A stretch of DNA of 64,000 nt from Bibersteinia trehalosi (GTDB lineage: Bacteria; Pseudomonadota; Gammaproteobacteria; Enterobacterales; Pasteurellaceae), in contig NZ_SMAM01000001.1 of assembly GCF_004346205.1 (NCBI RefSeq), positions 371,026-435,025 on the forward strand, read 5' to 3'. Below are positions 18,303-30,781 of this stretch, in pieces. A program made the translations under genes and the position numbers. Numbering within the stretch: the first letter of the stretch is position 1; the number at the start of each line of letters is the position of its first letter. The notes under the pieces were generated by a model. That model was not told the origin of the DNA, did no database searches, and saw only the letters and a program-made list of their open reading frames with translations.

Positions 18303-20036
18303 TTATTTCAGTTCAAACCAGTTAGGTAATTTGAAATGGCTTTCAGCAAATAAGCTTGGTGCAATAACGGTATTACGCCCCTGCTGAATTTGATAGATCA
18401 AATGCGGCTGACTAATTGAGAGATCGGTCGTACTATCTGGATACGTTAGCCCAATTTGGTGTTCATTACCAAAAAAATACGAGCCATTGATGCCATGATT
18501 CACTAGCGTACGAATACCTTGTGTCACTTGTTTAAAGTGGCGGGGATAATCGCTCTTACGCCAAACATTCGCTAAGATATTGATTTGGTCAAACGCAAGG
18601 CTGGCCTGTGAAAAACTCGGTGCTTTACCAAAAGTATTTTGATAAAGCTGGTTAAATTGCTTACCCGCATAAGTAGAAGCAAGCCCCGTTGTCGTTGCCC
18701 AAACAACGCCTTCACACAACTGCTGATGCGGTTGTAACGTACTTGGTGAATAGATGGCATATAATACAGCATTGAGTGGTTGCGCAATGAACGCCGCATA
18801 AAAGTTAAGAATATCCTCTGTAAAATAAGAGGCAAAGACAATTAAAGTCGGATCAATATTATGCAGTTGCACCATTGCTTGCTGAAAAACATTTGTTGAT
18901 TTTTCTAACTCAACTACCTCAACTTGCCAATTAAGTTTGCGCAAAGAGGCAACCAGTTCATCCATCCCAATATCAATGCATTGCCATTTTACAGTCACTA
19001 TCGCTACGCGGCGATTTTTCAATAACATCGGATAGCTGGCTTGATATGCCTGCAAAAAGCGCACCACGCCTAGCCCATAGTTAATGCTGCTGGCACAGAC
19101 TTGGAAAATATTACCAATTCTTCCCGATTTTTGTGATCCACTATGGCTCGCATCATGTAAGTAAGGAATACCCTCGCTCGCAACCAAATCATGCACTTCA
19201 GGTAAATAACAAGCATAATTAGTACATATTGCCTCAACTTCCTGATCAAAAAGCTGTTGATAGGCATTGATAATACTCTGTTTTTCTTCCACTTGATAAG
19301 CAGATTTCACTAATTGAACTTTCCGTCCATGAATACCACCTTGGCGATTGATCTGCTCTACCGCCAGTTGTGAACCATTCAATAATTCTTCTGTATCAAT
19401 TTGCCCTAAGCCACTTTCGACAAACGGAATCCCTATAGTAATCGGCTTATCTGCACAATTTGCCAAGAATGTGCTTGTGCTAGGACTCTTTTCTACTTGG
19501 TGTCTGTCTGCTAATTGTGCCACTAATTGCTCAATTTCAAATGTCGGCAAAATAGAATGTTCTAGTTGTGCTGGCGTAGGCAAACAATATAAATAATGCT
19601 GTGTAGCAAAAATCGCCAACAATGTACGATTATTGATCCCAACTTTATCAAAAATATGTTCCACGTGTTTCGCCACAGTTCGATTGCTAATAAAAAGGCT
19701 TTCTGCAATTTCACTATTGCTTAACCCATGGCTCAGCAAAGTTAGAATTTGTAACTCTCGCTCACTCAATTGATAAGGAATCTGTTTAATCCAGCTGCAA
19801 CGGACTAACGCCAAATAAGGCTGATGCAAACTCAGAGTAAACCGATACCAATTTTGTTCATGCTGATAGTAGAAACAAAGATTCTGATGCCTAGAATGGA
19901 ATAACGCCCGCGCATAGTCAATAACCTGTCTAAAACGAGACAAAAATACTTTGCCCTCGCCATCCTCCCATTCCGACAGTTCTCCTTTTATATCAACTAA
20001 ACAGGACCATTGTTCTCGCTGCATATCTATATCCAT
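18303..20036 (-). CDS. One-component regulator: LuxR-type HTH fused to periplasmic-binding-protein fold
   Basis: 577 residues. Residues 1-86 form a small unrecognised domain. Residues 89-146 are a LuxR/GerE helix-turn-helix (LSERELQILTLLSHGLSNSEI ... SNRTVAKHV). Residues about 198-565 resemble the type I amino-acid/amide-binding fold (Peripla_BP_6): ITIGIPFVESG, LAVEQINRQGGIHGRKVQLV and VASEGIPYLHDASHSG are typical. There is no signal peptide or transmembrane segment, so the sensor would act in the cytosol, an unusual place for this fold. It sits directly upstream of torY on the same strand and may control torY/mesXD/torZ in response to a small oxide or amino acid. The start could instead be ATG 20024. 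The role is inferred from context only. Confidence 0.8.
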   Translation of the reverse strand: MDIDMQREQWSCLVDIKGELSEWEDGEGKVFLSRFRQVIDYARALFHSRHQNLCFYYQHEQNWYRFTLSLHQPYLALVRCSWIKQIPYQLSERELQILTLLSHGLSNSEIAESLFISNRTVAKHVEHIFDKVGINNRTLLAIFATQHYLYCLPTPAQLEHSILPTFEIEQLVAQLADRHQVEKSPSTSTFLANCADKPITIGIPFVESGLGQIDTEELLNGSQLAVEQINRQGGIHGRKVQLVKSAYQVEEKQSIINAYQQLFDQEVEAICTNYACYLPEVHDLVASEGIPYLHDASHSGSQKSGRIGNIFQVCASSINYGLGVVRFLQAYQASYPMLLKNRRVAIVTVKWQCIDIGMDELVASLRKLNWQVEVVELEKSTNVFQQAMVQLHNIDPTLIVFASYFTEDILNFYAAFIAQPLNAVLYAIYSPSTLQPHQQLCEGVVWATTTGLASTYAGKQFNQLYQNTFGKAPSFSQASLAFDQINILANVWRKSDYPRHFKQVTQGIRTLVNHGINGSYFFGNEHQIGLTYPDSTTDLSISQPHLIYQIQQGRNTVIAPSLFAESHFKLPNWFELK

Positions 20037-20085
20037 AAAATAATTTTTCTTATTATAAATAAAATAGGCATTTCAACAAATGACT

Positions 20086-20114
20086 CAAATCAAACTATGG
20101 AACTATTTGATTTG
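20086..20114. promoter_or_regulatory. Inverted repeat upstream of the LuxR-type regulator
   Basis: CAAATCAAA (20086-20094) and TTTGATTTG (20106-20114), perfect 9-bp arms with 20-bp centre spacing, about 50 bp upstream of the regulator start. Possible autoregulatory site. Confidence 0.35.
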
Positions 20115-20159
20115 ATTGCATTTTTATTTAACAGAAGTTTGTCTGCTAAAGAGAGAACA

Positions 20160-20200
20160 ATAAAAAAAAGCCCGCAATCAACAATCGAAAGCGGGCGGAG
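20160..20200 (-). terminator. Orphan minus-strand terminator, possible small-RNA 3' end
   Basis: On the minus strand a GCCCGC/GCGGGC stem is followed by eight T. No minus-strand gene lies upstream before fdhE (20405, plus strand). It therefore ends either a small RNA starting somewhere in 20200-20400 or a leader. The rest of 20115-20404 holds no other gene that I can support. Confidence 0.45.
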
Positions 20201-20404
20201 GTCTTACCTAAGGAAATGAAAAAAACTTCGCTATATCCATTTAAGCATCTAGCGCTCTATCAGACTAAGCTCTGAAAGTAAAGTTCAAAAAAATTCAAAA
20301 ATTTTAACGATTTTGAAAAAATTGTTTGTAAACGATAACGCTGCTTCATTGAATTATCCACAGACCCTAGCTAAAATGCCATTTTATTTTACTAGGGGAA
20401 AGCC

Positions 20405-21328
20405 ATGTCGATCCGAATTCTTCCTGAACATGATATCAAACAAGCAGCCAGTTCATTGCACACGCCAGCGTTGCTTTATGCTAATCCGAAAAATTTATAT
20501 GCCAGACGTGAAAAGCGCCTTCAGCAATTGGCCGAAAAACACCCCTTTAAAGATTATCTTATGTTTGCTGCACAAATTGTTGCAGCGCAAGCTAAAGTAC
20601 TAGAGCATCATCCAATTGCTGATCACCATGCTGAGCTTGAAAATATTTTGCAAAAAAATCATGGAATTGCACCGCTTGATATACAACAGTTCCAACCAGA
20701 TGCCGAGTGGCGTAAATTGCTTAGCTTGCTCATTGATGAACTTAGCCCCCATTTTCATGCTAATGAAACAGTAAACGCAACCTTAGATTGGCTGAAAAAA
20801 GCTTCTGAGACTGAGCTAGACATACTAGCTAAACGGTTACTGAATGGCCATTTACATGAGGTTGGTGCGGATAAAGCTGTTTTCTTATGGGCAGCATTAT
20901 CACTTTATTGGTTACAATTAGCGCAGCAATTACCTCGTAATATGCAGACAGAAACTGGCGAACGTTGTCATTGTCCAGTATGTGGTTCAGCGCCTGTTGC
21001 CGGCGTGGTACATTTCGGTGAAACGCAGGGCTTACGCTATTTACATTGTGCACTGTGTGAAAGTGAATGGCATGTCGTACGCGCAAAATGTTCTAACTGT
21101 GAACAATCGGGGAAATTAGATTATTGGAGCTTAGATAAAGCTGATGCGCCAATTAAAGCAGAAAGCTGTGGTGATTGTGGTAGTTACCTGAAAATTCTCT
21201 ATCAAGATAAAGATCCTTATGTCGAAGCGGCAGCGGATGATTTAGCAAGCCTATTTCTTGATGCAGAGATGGAAGAAAAATCATTCGCACGTAGTGCAAT
21301 TAATCCATTCCTATTCCCTGCTGAATAA
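20405..21328 (+). CDS. fdhE: Formate dehydrogenase accessory protein FdhE
   Basis: 307 residues, cytosolic protein needed for formation of active respiratory formate dehydrogenase. Four CxxC pairs in the C-terminal half ([34 protein letters not shown]) match the rubredoxin-like metal sites of FdhE. GGGGA precedes the ATG. No fdh structural gene is in the window. The gene ends at a bidirectional terminator shared with serS. Confidence 0.95.
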   Translation: MSIRILPEHDIKQAASSLHTPALLYANPKNLYARREKRLQQLAEKHPFKDYLMFAAQIVAAQAKVLEHHPIADHHAELENILQKNHGIAPLDIQQFQPDAEWRKLLSLLIDELSPHFHANETVNATLDWLKKASETELDILAKRLLNGHLHEVGADKAVFLWAALSLYWLQLAQQLPRNMQTETGERCHCPVCGSAPVAGVVHFGETQGLRYLHCALCESEWHVVRAKCSNCEQSGKLDYWSLDKADAPIKAESCGDCGSYLKILYQDKDPYVEAAADDLASLFLDAEMEEKSFARSAINPFLFPAE

Positions 21329-21333
21329 TATAA

Positions 21334-21361
21334 AAAAGCCAGAACTGAGGTTCTGGCTTTT
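21334..21361. terminator. Bidirectional terminator fdhE/serS
   Basis: 12-bp stem AAAAGCCAGAAC (21334-21345) with its complement (21350-21361) around TGAG, between converging genes. Confidence 0.88.
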
Positions 21362-21368
21362 GACTGTA

Positions 21369-22682
<1,314 letters not shown>

Positions 22683-22727
22683 TTATTTTGCAAAATTTTG
22701 TTAATTTGTAACCGCTTATTTTACGAA

Positions 22728-23204
22728 TTATCTATTCGCATTTTTCATAATTCGAGCTTTATCACGTTGCCATTCTCGGTCTTTGATATCATCTCGTTTA
22801 TCGTGTTGTTTCTTACCTTTTGCTAAGCCTATTTTGACTTTCACCCATGCTTTTTTCCAGTACATTGCCGTAGCAACAATAGTAAAACCATCACGGTTTA
22901 CTTTGCCAAATAGGCTATCAAGTTCACGTTTTTTCAGCAGTAACTTACGAGTACGAGTCGGATCGGCAACGATATGGGTTGAAGTCGCAGTTAAAGGGGT
23001 AATCATTGCCCCAAACAAAAAGGCTTCGCCATCACGGAAAATCACATAGCTATCGCTAATATTACCCTTTCCTGCACGTAGAGCTTTCACTTCCCAGCCT
23101 TGTAATTCAAGACCAGCTTCAATCTCATCTTCAATAAAATAGTCGTGTCTTGCTCGTTTATTCAGAGCAATAGTGTTATCCGACACTTTAGGTTTTTTTG
23201 CCAT
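22728..23204 (-). CDS. smpB: SsrA-binding protein SmpB
   Basis: 158 residues; escorts tmRNA into stalled ribosomes for trans-translation. The OB-fold core has [32 protein letters not shown], and the basic C-terminal tail [25 protein letters not shown] is the decoding-site helix. No tmRNA gene was recognised beside it. Confidence 0.97.
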   Translation of the reverse strand: MAKKPKVSDNTIALNKRARHDYFIEDEIEAGLELQGWEVKALRAGKGNISDSYVIFRDGEAFLFGAMITPLTATSTHIVADPTRTRKLLLKKRELDSLFGKVNRDGFTIVATAMYWKKAWVKVKIGLAKGKKQHDKRDDIKDREWQRDKARIMKNANR

Positions 23205-23312
23205 AGTTTGAATTATCTAGAAAAATTTGGCGTTAATTCTACCTTAAACTGAGCTATGTTTGAACGGACAAGCGGTGAATTTTCAGGAAGATTTTGCAAA
23301 ATAGTAAGAAAA

Positions 23313-23334
23313 AAGCACCGCTTGCACGGTGCTT
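23313..23334 (-). terminator. Terminator after lon
   Basis: AAGCACCG (23313-23320) pairs with CGGTGCTT (23327-23334); the minus-strand exit is TTTTTTC. It begins 13 bp past the lon stop. Confidence 0.8.
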
Positions 23335-23347
23335 AGTTTGTGAATGG

Positions 23348-25762
23348 TTATTGTAAGGCGCTGGTTGCCTTCGATTTTTTCACTTTAATCCCTTTGCCTT
23401 TCGCAAGAGTAGGTAAAATTTCTACCCCTTCTGGCGGATTTTCCAATGCAATCGCTAACACTTCATCAATGGTTTCCACAGGGTGAATAGAAAGTGCTGC
23501 TTTGGCATTTTCTGGGATCTCTTCCAAATCTTTTTCATTCTCTTTTGGAATAATCACCGTTGTAATCCCACCACGATGCGCCGCGAGTAATTTCTCTTTC
23601 AAACCACCAATTGGCAACACTTTACCACGCAAGGTAATTTCACCGGTCATCGCCACTTCTTTGCGCACAGGGTTGCCCGTTAAACTAGATACAAGTGCGG
23701 TACACATTGCAATACCAGCACTCGGGCCATCTTTTGGCGTTGCACCTTCTGGCACATGCACGTGGATATCTCGTTTTTCATAGAAATCTTCGGCAATGCC
23801 CAATTTTTCTGCTCGAGAACGTACCACCACCATTGCCGCTTGGATAGACTCTTTCATCACATCACCGAGTGATCCCGTGTAAGAGAATTTGCCTTTACCC
23901 GGTACTGAGGCAGTTTCAATTGTCAGTAGATCACCACCCACTTCTGTCCACGCCAAACCTGTTACTTCACCAATGCGATTTTGACTATCCATTTTGCCAT
24001 AATCAAAACGGCGAACACCTAAATAATCGTGCAAATTGCTGTCATTCACCGTGATAGATTTTAATTTTTTATCTAACACTAACGCTTTCACAGCTTTACG
24101 ACAAATTTTTGCAATTTCACGTTCTAAGCTACGCACACCAGCTTCACGAGTGTAATAACGAATAATGCCCATCACGGCACTGTCATCAATGGTCAATTCG
24201 CCTTCTTTTAAGCCGTTATTTTCCATCTGTTTCGCAATTAGATGCTCTTTGGCTATGTGCATTTTTTCATCTTCGGTGTAGCCTGATAAGCGAATCACTT
24301 CCATACGGTCAAGTAATGCAGGTGGAATGTTCATTGAATTTGAGGTTGCCACAAACATCACGTCGGATAAATCAAAATCCACTTCCAAATAGTGATCGTT
24401 AAACGCTTTATTTTGCTCTGGATCTAGCACTTCAAGTAAGGCTGATGCAGGGTCACCTCGCATATCTTGTGCCATTTTGTCAATTTCATCAAGCAAGAAG
24501 AGCGGGTTTTTCACACCGACTTTCGCCATTTTCATCATTAGGCTACCCGGCATTGAGCCAATATAAGTACGGCGATGACCACGAATTTCCGCTTCATCAC
24601 GCACGCCACCTAATGCCATACGGGTATATTTACGCCCTGTTGCGTTAGCGATAGATTGACCCAGTGAAGTTTTACCCACCCCTGGTGGGCCTACTAAGCA
24701 AAGAATCGGGCCTTTGAGTTTATTCAAACGGCTTTGCACCGCAAGATATTCCACAATGCGTTCTTTGACACGCTCTAAACCGTAGTGATCTTTATCTAGC
24801 GTTTCTTGGGCTTTTTGCAAATCTTTCTTCACCACAGACCGCTTGTGCCACGGCATTTGCAAAATCCAATCAATATAGCTACGTACCACTGTTGCTTCCG
24901 AAGAGCTTTGTGGCATCGCTTTTAATTTATTAAATTCGCTATCAACTTTTTCTTGCACCTCTTTTGGCAATTTTGCTGCGGTAATTTTCTCTTTGAGCTT
25001 ATCTAGCTCACTCGCTTCACTTTCGTCTTCCCCGCCAAGTTCTTTACGAATCGCTTTAATTTGCTCGTTTAAGTAGTAATCACGTTGATTTTTTTCCATC
25101 TGCTGTTTAACACGATTACGGATACGACTTTCAGTTTCCATCGTATCAATTTCAGTTGCCATTGCGACTAATAAAGCCTCGAAACGTGCCACCAGATTTA
25201 ACTCTTCAAGCAACGCTTGTTTTTTTGCAACAGGAGCAATAAGGTTGGCAGCCATGGTATCAGCTAGACGGTCTTCAAAAGCGATTTTTTGTAGCTTCGG
25301 AAGAATTTCTGATGGTACTTTTTTGTTTGTTTTAACGTAATTTTCAAATTCACTCAGCGCAGTTTTCGAAATTGCTTTAAGTTCTTCATTCTCATCATCA
25401 AATTCTGAAACTTGTGGGGTGACAGATGCCCAAAAACCATTTTCGTCGTCAAAAACCTTTTCAGCTTTTGCCCGTACTTGCCCTTCAACGAGCACTTTTA
25501 CCGTGCCATCAGGCAAATTCAACATTTGAATAATATTCGCAATGACCCCAAAATGATAAATATCCTCAGAGGTAGGATCTTCATCATTGGGATCTTTTTG
25601 GGTGACCAAGAAAAGCTGTTTGTTGCTTTCCATTGCCGTTTGCAAGGCTTTTACCGACTTATCTCGCCCCACAAAAAGTGGCATAACCATAAACGGAAAA
25701 ACCACGACATCACGCAGTGGTAGTAATGGAAGGTCAATAGATAATTTCTTTTTTCTTGCCAT
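23348..25762 (-). CDS. lon: ATP-dependent Lon protease
   Basis: 804 residues from ATG 25762 ([18 protein letters not shown]), chosen because GGAGAG lies just upstream and the family starts here; the frame is open for 33 codons further upstream. The N-terminal substrate domain is followed by the AAA+ module with Walker [12 protein letters not shown] and Walker [11 protein letters not shown], then the Ser-Lys protease domain with [15 protein letters not shown]. It degrades misfolded and regulatory proteins in the cytosol. A heat-shock-type promoter lies upstream. Confidence 0.97.
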   Translation of the reverse strand: MARKKKLSIDLPLLPLRDVVVFPFMVMPLFVGRDKSVKALQTAMESNKQLFLVTQKDPNDEDPTSEDIYHFGVIANIIQMLNLPDGTVKVLVEGQVRAKAEKVFDDENGFWASVTPQVSEFDDENEELKAISKTALSEFENYVKTNKKVPSEILPKLQKIAFEDRLADTMAANLIAPVAKKQALLEELNLVARFEALLVAMATEIDTMETESRIRNRVKQQMEKNQRDYYLNEQIKAIRKELGGEDESEASELDKLKEKITAAKLPKEVQEKVDSEFNKLKAMPQSSSEATVVRSYIDWILQMPWHKRSVVKKDLQKAQETLDKDHYGLERVKERIVEYLAVQSRLNKLKGPILCLVGPPGVGKTSLGQSIANATGRKYTRMALGGVRDEAEIRGHRRTYIGSMPGSLMMKMAKVGVKNPLFLLDEIDKMAQDMRGDPASALLEVLDPEQNKAFNDHYLEVDFDLSDVMFVATSNSMNIPPALLDRMEVIRLSGYTEDEKMHIAKEHLIAKQMENNGLKEGELTIDDSAVMGIIRYYTREAGVRSLEREIAKICRKAVKALVLDKKLKSITVNDSNLHDYLGVRRFDYGKMDSQNRIGEVTGLAWTEVGGDLLTIETASVPGKGKFSYTGSLGDVMKESIQAAMVVVRSRAEKLGIAEDFYEKRDIHVHVPEGATPKDGPSAGIAMCTALVSSLTGNPVRKEVAMTGEITLRGKVLPIGGLKEKLLAAHRGGITTVIIPKENEKDLEEIPENAKAALSIHPVETIDEVLAIALENPPEGVEILPTLAKGKGIKVKKSKATSALQ

Positions 25763-25793
25763 TCGATTTGCTCTCCATAAAAACAATTCGCAC

Positions 25794-25824
25794 ATTATGG
25801 GGGCGATATAGGGAAATACAAGGG
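25794..25824 (-). promoter_or_regulatory. Sigma-32-like promoter for lon
   Basis: On the minus strand, CCCTTGTAT (25824-25816) and CCCCCATAAT (25803-25794) are separated by 12 bp, resembling the heat-shock pattern CTTGAA-N-CCCCAT. Confidence 0.5.
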
Positions 25825-25930
25825 GATTTTGTGAAAAAGCATAATATTGTGAAGATAACAAGAATCGGCATTCAAAAATGGTGGAAAAAATGCTATATTC
25901 TGCGTCAATTTTTGTTAATTACGGCTACAA

Positions 25931-27950
<2,020 letters not shown>

Positions 27951-27973
27951 TTTGGTAAAATTTTCTCAGGAAG

Positions 27974-27997
27974 AGACCGCTTGCAAGCGGTCTTTTT
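27974..27997 (+). terminator. Terminator after purB built from uptake sequence
   Basis: A 20-nt perfect palindrome (27974-27993) containing ACCGCTT and AAGCGGT, followed by five T. Confidence 0.85.
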
Positions 27998-28027
27998 CCA
28001 TTCAAAAAATACAAAATAGAGAAAAGC

Positions 28028-28789
28028 ATGAAACAAACTTTACGCCACAATAAGATCTTGGAGTTAGTCAAACAACAAGGTTATGTTAGTACAGAACAGT
28101 TAGTCGAAGAGCTCAAAGTGAGTTCTCAAACAATTCGACGTGATTTAAATGAATTGGCAGAAAATCATCTGATCCGTCGTCACCATGGCGGTGCAGCAAC
28201 ACCATCAACAACGGAAAACAGTGATTATATTGACCGTAAACAATTCTTTTCTCAGCAGAAAAGCTGTATTGGTCAAGAAGTTGCCAAGCTGATTCCCCAT
28301 GGTTCATCATTATTTATTGATATAGGCACAACGCCAGAAGCCGTTGCTCATGCACTTTTAGCTCACCAGAATTTAAGAGTCGTCACCAATAATCTCAATG
28401 CAGCATATTTATTGATGCAAAAAGAAGATTTTAAGATTACCCTTGCTGGCGGTGTACTACGTACCGATGGAGGGATTATCGGTGAGGCAACGGTGGAATT
28501 TATTAACCAATTCCGCTTAGATTATTGCATTTTAGGCATTAGTGCGGTGGAAGCCGATGGCTCTATGATGGATTATGATTATCATGAAGTACAAGTAAAA
28601 AAAGCCTTAATGCGTAACGCTCGCCAAGTAATACTTGTGACCGATCATTCCAAATTTAGCCGTAATGCTATTGTACGTTTAGGCAATATTCGAGATGTGG
28701 ACTATATCGTTACAGATAATCCGCTACCTTTAGAATTAAGCCACCATCTTAGTCATAGTGATGTTGTTGTTTGTGTTTGTGGAGAATAG
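28028..28789 (+). CDS. glpR: DeoR-family repressor GlpR
   Basis: 253 residues. The N-terminal DeoR helix-turn-helix spans about residues 6-60 (VSTEQLVEELKVSSQTIRRDLNEL). The C-terminal sugar-phosphate sensor domain includes IDIGTTPEAVAHALL and VTDHSKFSRNAIVRLG. It matches GlpR, the glycerol-3-phosphate-responsive repressor of glp genes, though other DeoR ligands cannot be excluded. Its TAG stop is directly followed by the ubiA ATG with no gap. Confidence 0.85.
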   Translation: MKQTLRHNKILELVKQQGYVSTEQLVEELKVSSQTIRRDLNELAENHLIRRHHGGAATPSTTENSDYIDRKQFFSQQKSCIGQEVAKLIPHGSSLFIDIGTTPEAVAHALLAHQNLRVVTNNLNAAYLLMQKEDFKITLAGGVLRTDGGIIGEATVEFINQFRLDYCILGISAVEADGSMMDYDYHEVQVKKALMRNARQVILVTDHSKFSRNAIVRLGNIRDVDYIVTDNPLPLELSHHLSHSDVVVCVCGE

Positions 28790-29674
28790 ATGAAATCGCA
28801 TTTTACCCGAGAAAAATGCCAAGGTTATATCCAACTGATGCGATTAGATAAACCTATTGGTACACTGCTATTACTTTGGCCGACACTGTGGGCATTATTT
28901 TCAGCACAAAATGGCGTGCCTGATATAAAAATCCTGCTAATTTTTCTCTTTGGCGTTTTGCTTATGCGCTCTGCTGGTTGCGTGATCAATGATTATGCCG
29001 ACCGTCATATTGATGGTAGTGTTAAACGCACCGCACAACGCCCTTTAGCGACAGGGAAAGTAACTGAAAATGAAGCCAAAGCATTATTTGCTCTATTGGT
29101 AGCAGTTTCATTTTTCTTAGTGCTTCATTTAAATCGATATACGATCGCACTTTCATTTATTGCTGTTGCATTAGCTTTTGTATACCCTTTTATGAAACGT
29201 TATACCCATTTGCCACAGTTTGTGCTTGGCATGGCTTTCGGCTGGTCAATTCCAATGGCATATGGTGCAATACAAGAGGCATTACCATTAGAATGTTGGC
29301 TACTCTTTTTTGCTAATTTAGCATGGACAGTTGCCTATGACACACAATATGCGATGGTTGATCGCGATGATGACTTAAGAATTGGCGTAAAATCAACCGC
29401 CATTCTGTTTGCACAATACGATAATAAAATTATCGCTTTGTTACAGTTTATTGCGCTAATGTTATTGGTAAGTTTTGCATATTTAAAAAGTTTTTCTAGC
29501 GCTTACTATTTGGCTTTAGCCCTAACAGCAAGCCTGTTTAGTTACCAATGCAAATTAACTAAACTAAGAGAACGCGAGGCTTGTTTCAAGGCATTTTTAA
29601 ATAATAACTATGTGGGAATAGGCATATTTATTGCGATATTATTCGGTATTTTAGGCAATGCCGTTGAAATTTAA
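28790..29674 (+). CDS. ubiA: 4-hydroxybenzoate polyprenyltransferase
   Basis: 294-residue integral membrane prenyltransferase of ubiquinone synthesis. Two Asp-rich motifs bind the polyprenyl diphosphate: [10 protein letters not shown] near residue 66 and [12 protein letters not shown] near residue 183. Hydrophobic segments throughout. The first base of its ATG follows the glpR stop directly, suggesting coupled translation. Confidence 0.96.
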   Translation: MKSHFTREKCQGYIQLMRLDKPIGTLLLLWPTLWALFSAQNGVPDIKILLIFLFGVLLMRSAGCVINDYADRHIDGSVKRTAQRPLATGKVTENEAKALFALLVAVSFFLVLHLNRYTIALSFIAVALAFVYPFMKRYTHLPQFVLGMAFGWSIPMAYGAIQEALPLECWLLFFANLAWTVAYDTQYAMVDRDDDLRIGVKSTAILFAQYDNKIIALLQFIALMLLVSFAYLKSFSSAYYLALALTASLFSYQCKLTKLREREACFKAFLNNNYVGIGIFIAILFGILGNAVEI

Positions 29675-29791
29675 AGCAAACGAATCAGCCTACCCTTATT
29701 TCTACTTGCATCATCTCAGCATCTCCCTTAGAATAACGCTCGTTTTGTTGCTCTTGTCAGTAACAAAACGAGTTTAAAACAGAATCACCTT

Positions 29792-29877
29792 GCCTGGGTG
29801 GCGAAATTGGTAGACGCAGCGGATTCAAAATCCGCCGGTGAATAACCGTGTCGGTTCGAGTCCGACCCTAGGCACCA
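29792..29877 (+). tRNA. tRNA-Leu (anticodon CAA)
   Basis: 86 nt including the encoded CCA. The acceptor arms GCCTGGG/CCTAGGC pair with one G-T. The D-loop GGTAGACGC, anticodon stem GCGGA with loop TTCAAAA, long class II variable arm and T-loop GGTTCGAGTCC all fit leucine tRNA reading UUG. Confidence 0.97.
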
Positions 29878-29889
29878 AATTTTAAGAGG

Positions 29890-29909
29890 CCGCTTTCAGC
29901 GGTTTTTTT
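29890..29909 (+). terminator. Terminator after tRNA-Leu
   Basis: CCGCT (29890-29894) with AGCGG (29898-29902) followed by seven T. Confidence 0.8.
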
Positions 29910-29953
29910 ATTTCATCAACACATCCGCAAAATAAGACATAATAGAAAAATGG

Positions 29954-30730
29954 TTGCAAAAAAACTGTCCTTTTTGCCAAAATCCACATATCCGTAAATA
30001 TGGCGTAAGAAATAATATTCAACGCTATAAGTGCAATGCCTGTCTAAAAACATTTACCTTTAAGAAAAAATTAGCCCCACTGAAAATATGGCTTGAGTTT
30101 ACAGAGGGTAAACAAACTTACCTTCAATTATCTGAAAAATATCATTGTTCGATAAGAACTATTCAAAGGTATATTGATAAATCCCCTAAAAAAGCATTAT
30201 CTTTCCCACAAAGCAAATATTCAAATCTACTTATTGATACGAGCTTTTTTCATAGAAAATTTGGTGTAATGGTTTTTATGGAGACATTATCTAAGAAAGT
30301 GATTTACCATCAAATTGTCAAAACAGAAAAATATATTTATTACAAGAAAGCACCCAACAAACTGAGAGAAAAAGACTATATCATTAAATCGGTTACCTGT
30401 GATGCTAGGCGAGGGCTACTGAAAGATTTATTCGATACTCCTACACAAATCTGTCAATATCATATGGTTGCAATCGTGATGAGAGCATTAAGAAAAAAAC
30501 ATCAATCAGACGCAGGGAGAGAATTAAAAACTATCGTCAAAACTTTAAAAGAAAGTTCAAAAAATGAATTTTATCTACGTTTATATTATTGCTTTGAAAA
30601 ACACAAGGCGTTTTTAAATGAACGGTCTGATAAACCGAATGAAAAAGGGAAATATCCTTATAAACATCGCGCGGTAAGAAGTGCCTATGCCAGTTTAGTA
30701 AGATATTGTTTATACAGGATTTTTGCATAA
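29954..30730 (+). pseudogene. C-terminally truncated transposase (MULE/IS256-like DDE)
   Basis: 258 codons from TTG 29954. A zinc ribbon (CPFCQ ... CNAC) and helix-turn-helix (YLQLSEKYHCSIRTIQRYI) precede a catalytic core with two aspartates (LLIDTSFF; VTCDARRG) and the C-x2-H motif CQYHM typical of mutator/IS256-type enzymes. The frame stops just where relatives continue to the region with the catalytic glutamate, so it is probably inactive. It begins 77 bp after the tRNA-Leu. No terminal inverted repeats were found, suggesting a decayed insertion. Confidence 0.75.
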
Positions 30731-30736
30731 AAAAAG

Positions 30737-30771
30737 TTGCTAACAATTCAATGAAATAATTATTAGCAACC
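30737..30771 (-). terminator. Terminator after topA
   Basis: GTTGCTAA and TTAGCAAC arms flank an AT-rich loop, with seven T on the minus-strand exit. Confidence 0.7.
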
Positions 30772-30781
30772 ACTTTGCCTA

